Shown: positions 16,839-17,541 of the stretch, piece after piece
Position numbering within the stretch: the first letter of the stretch is position 1
Layout: each line of letters begins with the position of its first letter
Assembly (NCBI GenBank): GCA_018398765.1
Contig: JAHBMJ010002275.1
Span: forward strand, 1-17,541
Direction: 5' to 3'
DNA: 17,541 bases
Origin: Chromera velia
Lineage: Eukaryota; Sar; Chromeraceae
Made by a program: the position numbers and the translations under genes
Notes under the pieces: generated by a model
Database searches by the model: none
What the model was told of the DNA's origin: nothing
The model's input: the letters and a program-made list of their open reading frames with translations, nothing else

Positions 16839-17072
16839 AACCTCCCTGAACCTAAGTACCACTTAAAAAAATACAATCAAGATGATCTCTATTTGCGGCA
16901 TCGTTTTTCAAGAGACCATCCATGTTTGCAGCGTACATAGTTAAGACACCATCCAGATATGCGGCCTTCACTTTGAAGACACCATAAATGATCCGTGCCT
17001 GCGGTGCAGACTTTTAAGCTTATCCAAAAATGCGGCTTCAACTTTCAAGTGGTAGTTAGGTTCAGGGAGGTC
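16839..17072. mobile_element. MITE-like non-autonomous DNA transposon, 234 bp
   Basis: The terminal inverted repeats are 25 bp with one mismatch: 16840-16864 (starting ACCTCCCTGAACC) and 17047-17071 (ending GGTTCAGGGAGGT). The element is flanked by an exact 8-bp direct repeat TATCTGGT at 16831-16838 and 17073-17080, as expected for a target-site duplication. An 8-bp duplication is typical of the hAT and P superfamilies. With no coding capacity it would need a transposase in trans. The interior has about four degenerate units of 33-38 bases sharing a TGCGGC core and a CACCAT or GACCAT end. Confidence 0.85.
16881..17046. repeat. Degenerate internal tandem repeats of the MITE-like element
   Basis: Successive units contain TTTGCGGCATC, TTTGCAGCGTAC, TATGCGGCCTTCACTTT, CCTGCGGTGC and AATGCGGCTTCAACTTT. 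Several are followed by AAGACACCAT or AAGAGACCAT. Spacing is about 33-40 bases. They fill nearly the whole interior between the terminal repeats. Confidence 0.65.
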
Positions 17073-17341
17073 TATCTGGTTAGCGCAATGTTTACAGCGG
17101 CTAGTCAATGTGGAAACTTAATTAAGCTCGATACGCATAGTACCTAGATGGTAAACGCCAGAGACATTTGGCGAGGAAGGCCTTAACCAACAGTGTTTAA
17201 CACTGTCTGCATCACTCATACAATAGTTACTCCTCATTTTTTGTCCCTCTTTCTATCTCTCTGTTTGAGATAGTCTTTTAACTCTATAGTACAAAAAAAA
17301 GAGGGTGTATGTGTGAGCCTCGATCTCTTTCTTCCAGAATT

Positions 17342-17362
17342 GTTAGTTAGTTAGTTAGTTAG
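17342..17362 (+). repeat. (TTAG)5 tetranucleotide repeat
   Basis: Five TTAG units stand in a row, flanked by CT-rich sequence. It is too short and isolated to be a telomere. Confidence 0.9.
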
Positions 17363-17458
17363 TGTACATTTATCTACCTCTTTCTCTCTTTCGCTCTCTA
17401 TCTCTTCCTGAAACTTCGTTTGCTAAAAATTGTTACCTGTCTGCTCCTTCGCACATAG

Positions 17459-17467
17459 ATACACACA

Positions 17468-17541
<74 letters not shown>
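17459..17541. repeat. (AC)n microsatellite at the right edge
   Basis: An AC run with ATAC interruptions continues to the last base of the window, so its true extent is unknown. Confidence 0.95.

Larger units (their letters stand above)
16085..17541. other. 5' spacer upstream of the F-box-like gene
   Basis: No coding exon is supported here. From right to left along the minus-strand gene's upstream side it holds an (AC)n run, a (TTAG)n run, a MITE-like element, AT-rich sequence (16620-16830), a GC-rich block with repeats and a stem-loop (16372-16546), and the likely promoter and 5' UTR (16085-16370). A 10-bp tandem pair TTGTCAGACA lies at 16331-16350. No clear TATA box is visible. Confidence 0.6.

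Noticed and set aside
17342-17362. (TTAG)n as telomeric sequence
   Set aside because: Only five units, internal, and unlike the usual TTTAGGG or TTAGGG types.

Overview
The window looks like nuclear DNA of a unicellular eukaryote. It carries multi-exon genes with GT-AG introns, dinucleotide microsatellites inside introns, very long low-complexity protein segments (poly-Q, poly-S, acidic runs), and gene-poor AT-rich spacers. There is no operon structure, Shine-Dalgarno site or prokaryotic gene. The style fits an alveolate, perhaps a chromerid-like alga, but that assignment is an inference from style only.

Layout: (1) 1-1115, minus strand: one exon of a Pro/Gly/Met-rich protein whose gene runs off the left edge. 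(2) 1116-2103: a divergent spacer with a TATA-like box, a near-perfect palindrome and an alternating CG tract. (3) 2104-8140, plus strand: a multi-exon gene whose conserved parts match RAD9, a subunit of the 9-1-1 DNA-damage clamp. It has a large insertion in the second clamp domain and a tail of about 525 residues rich in SQ/TQ motifs. (4) 8141-10729: a convergent spacer, AT-rich in its first half. (5) 10730-16084, minus strand: a six-exon gene for a protein of about 1466 residues, with an F-box-like motif, weak leucine-rich repeats and a thousand-residue C-terminal extension encoded by one exon. All its splice phases agree. (6) 16085-17541: a spacer with GC-rich direct repeats, a nested stem-loop, a complete 234-bp MITE-like element with an 8-bp target duplication, and a terminal (AC)n run.

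The three genes share no obvious pathway. The RAD9-like protein would act in the nucleus with RAD1 and HUS1 at damaged DNA. The F-box protein, if genuine, would offer substrates to an SCF ubiquitin ligase. Both window ends lie in (GT)n/(AC)n microsatellites, as contig ends often do. A single N (2787) in a CTC repeat leaves one RAD9 splice junction unresolved.
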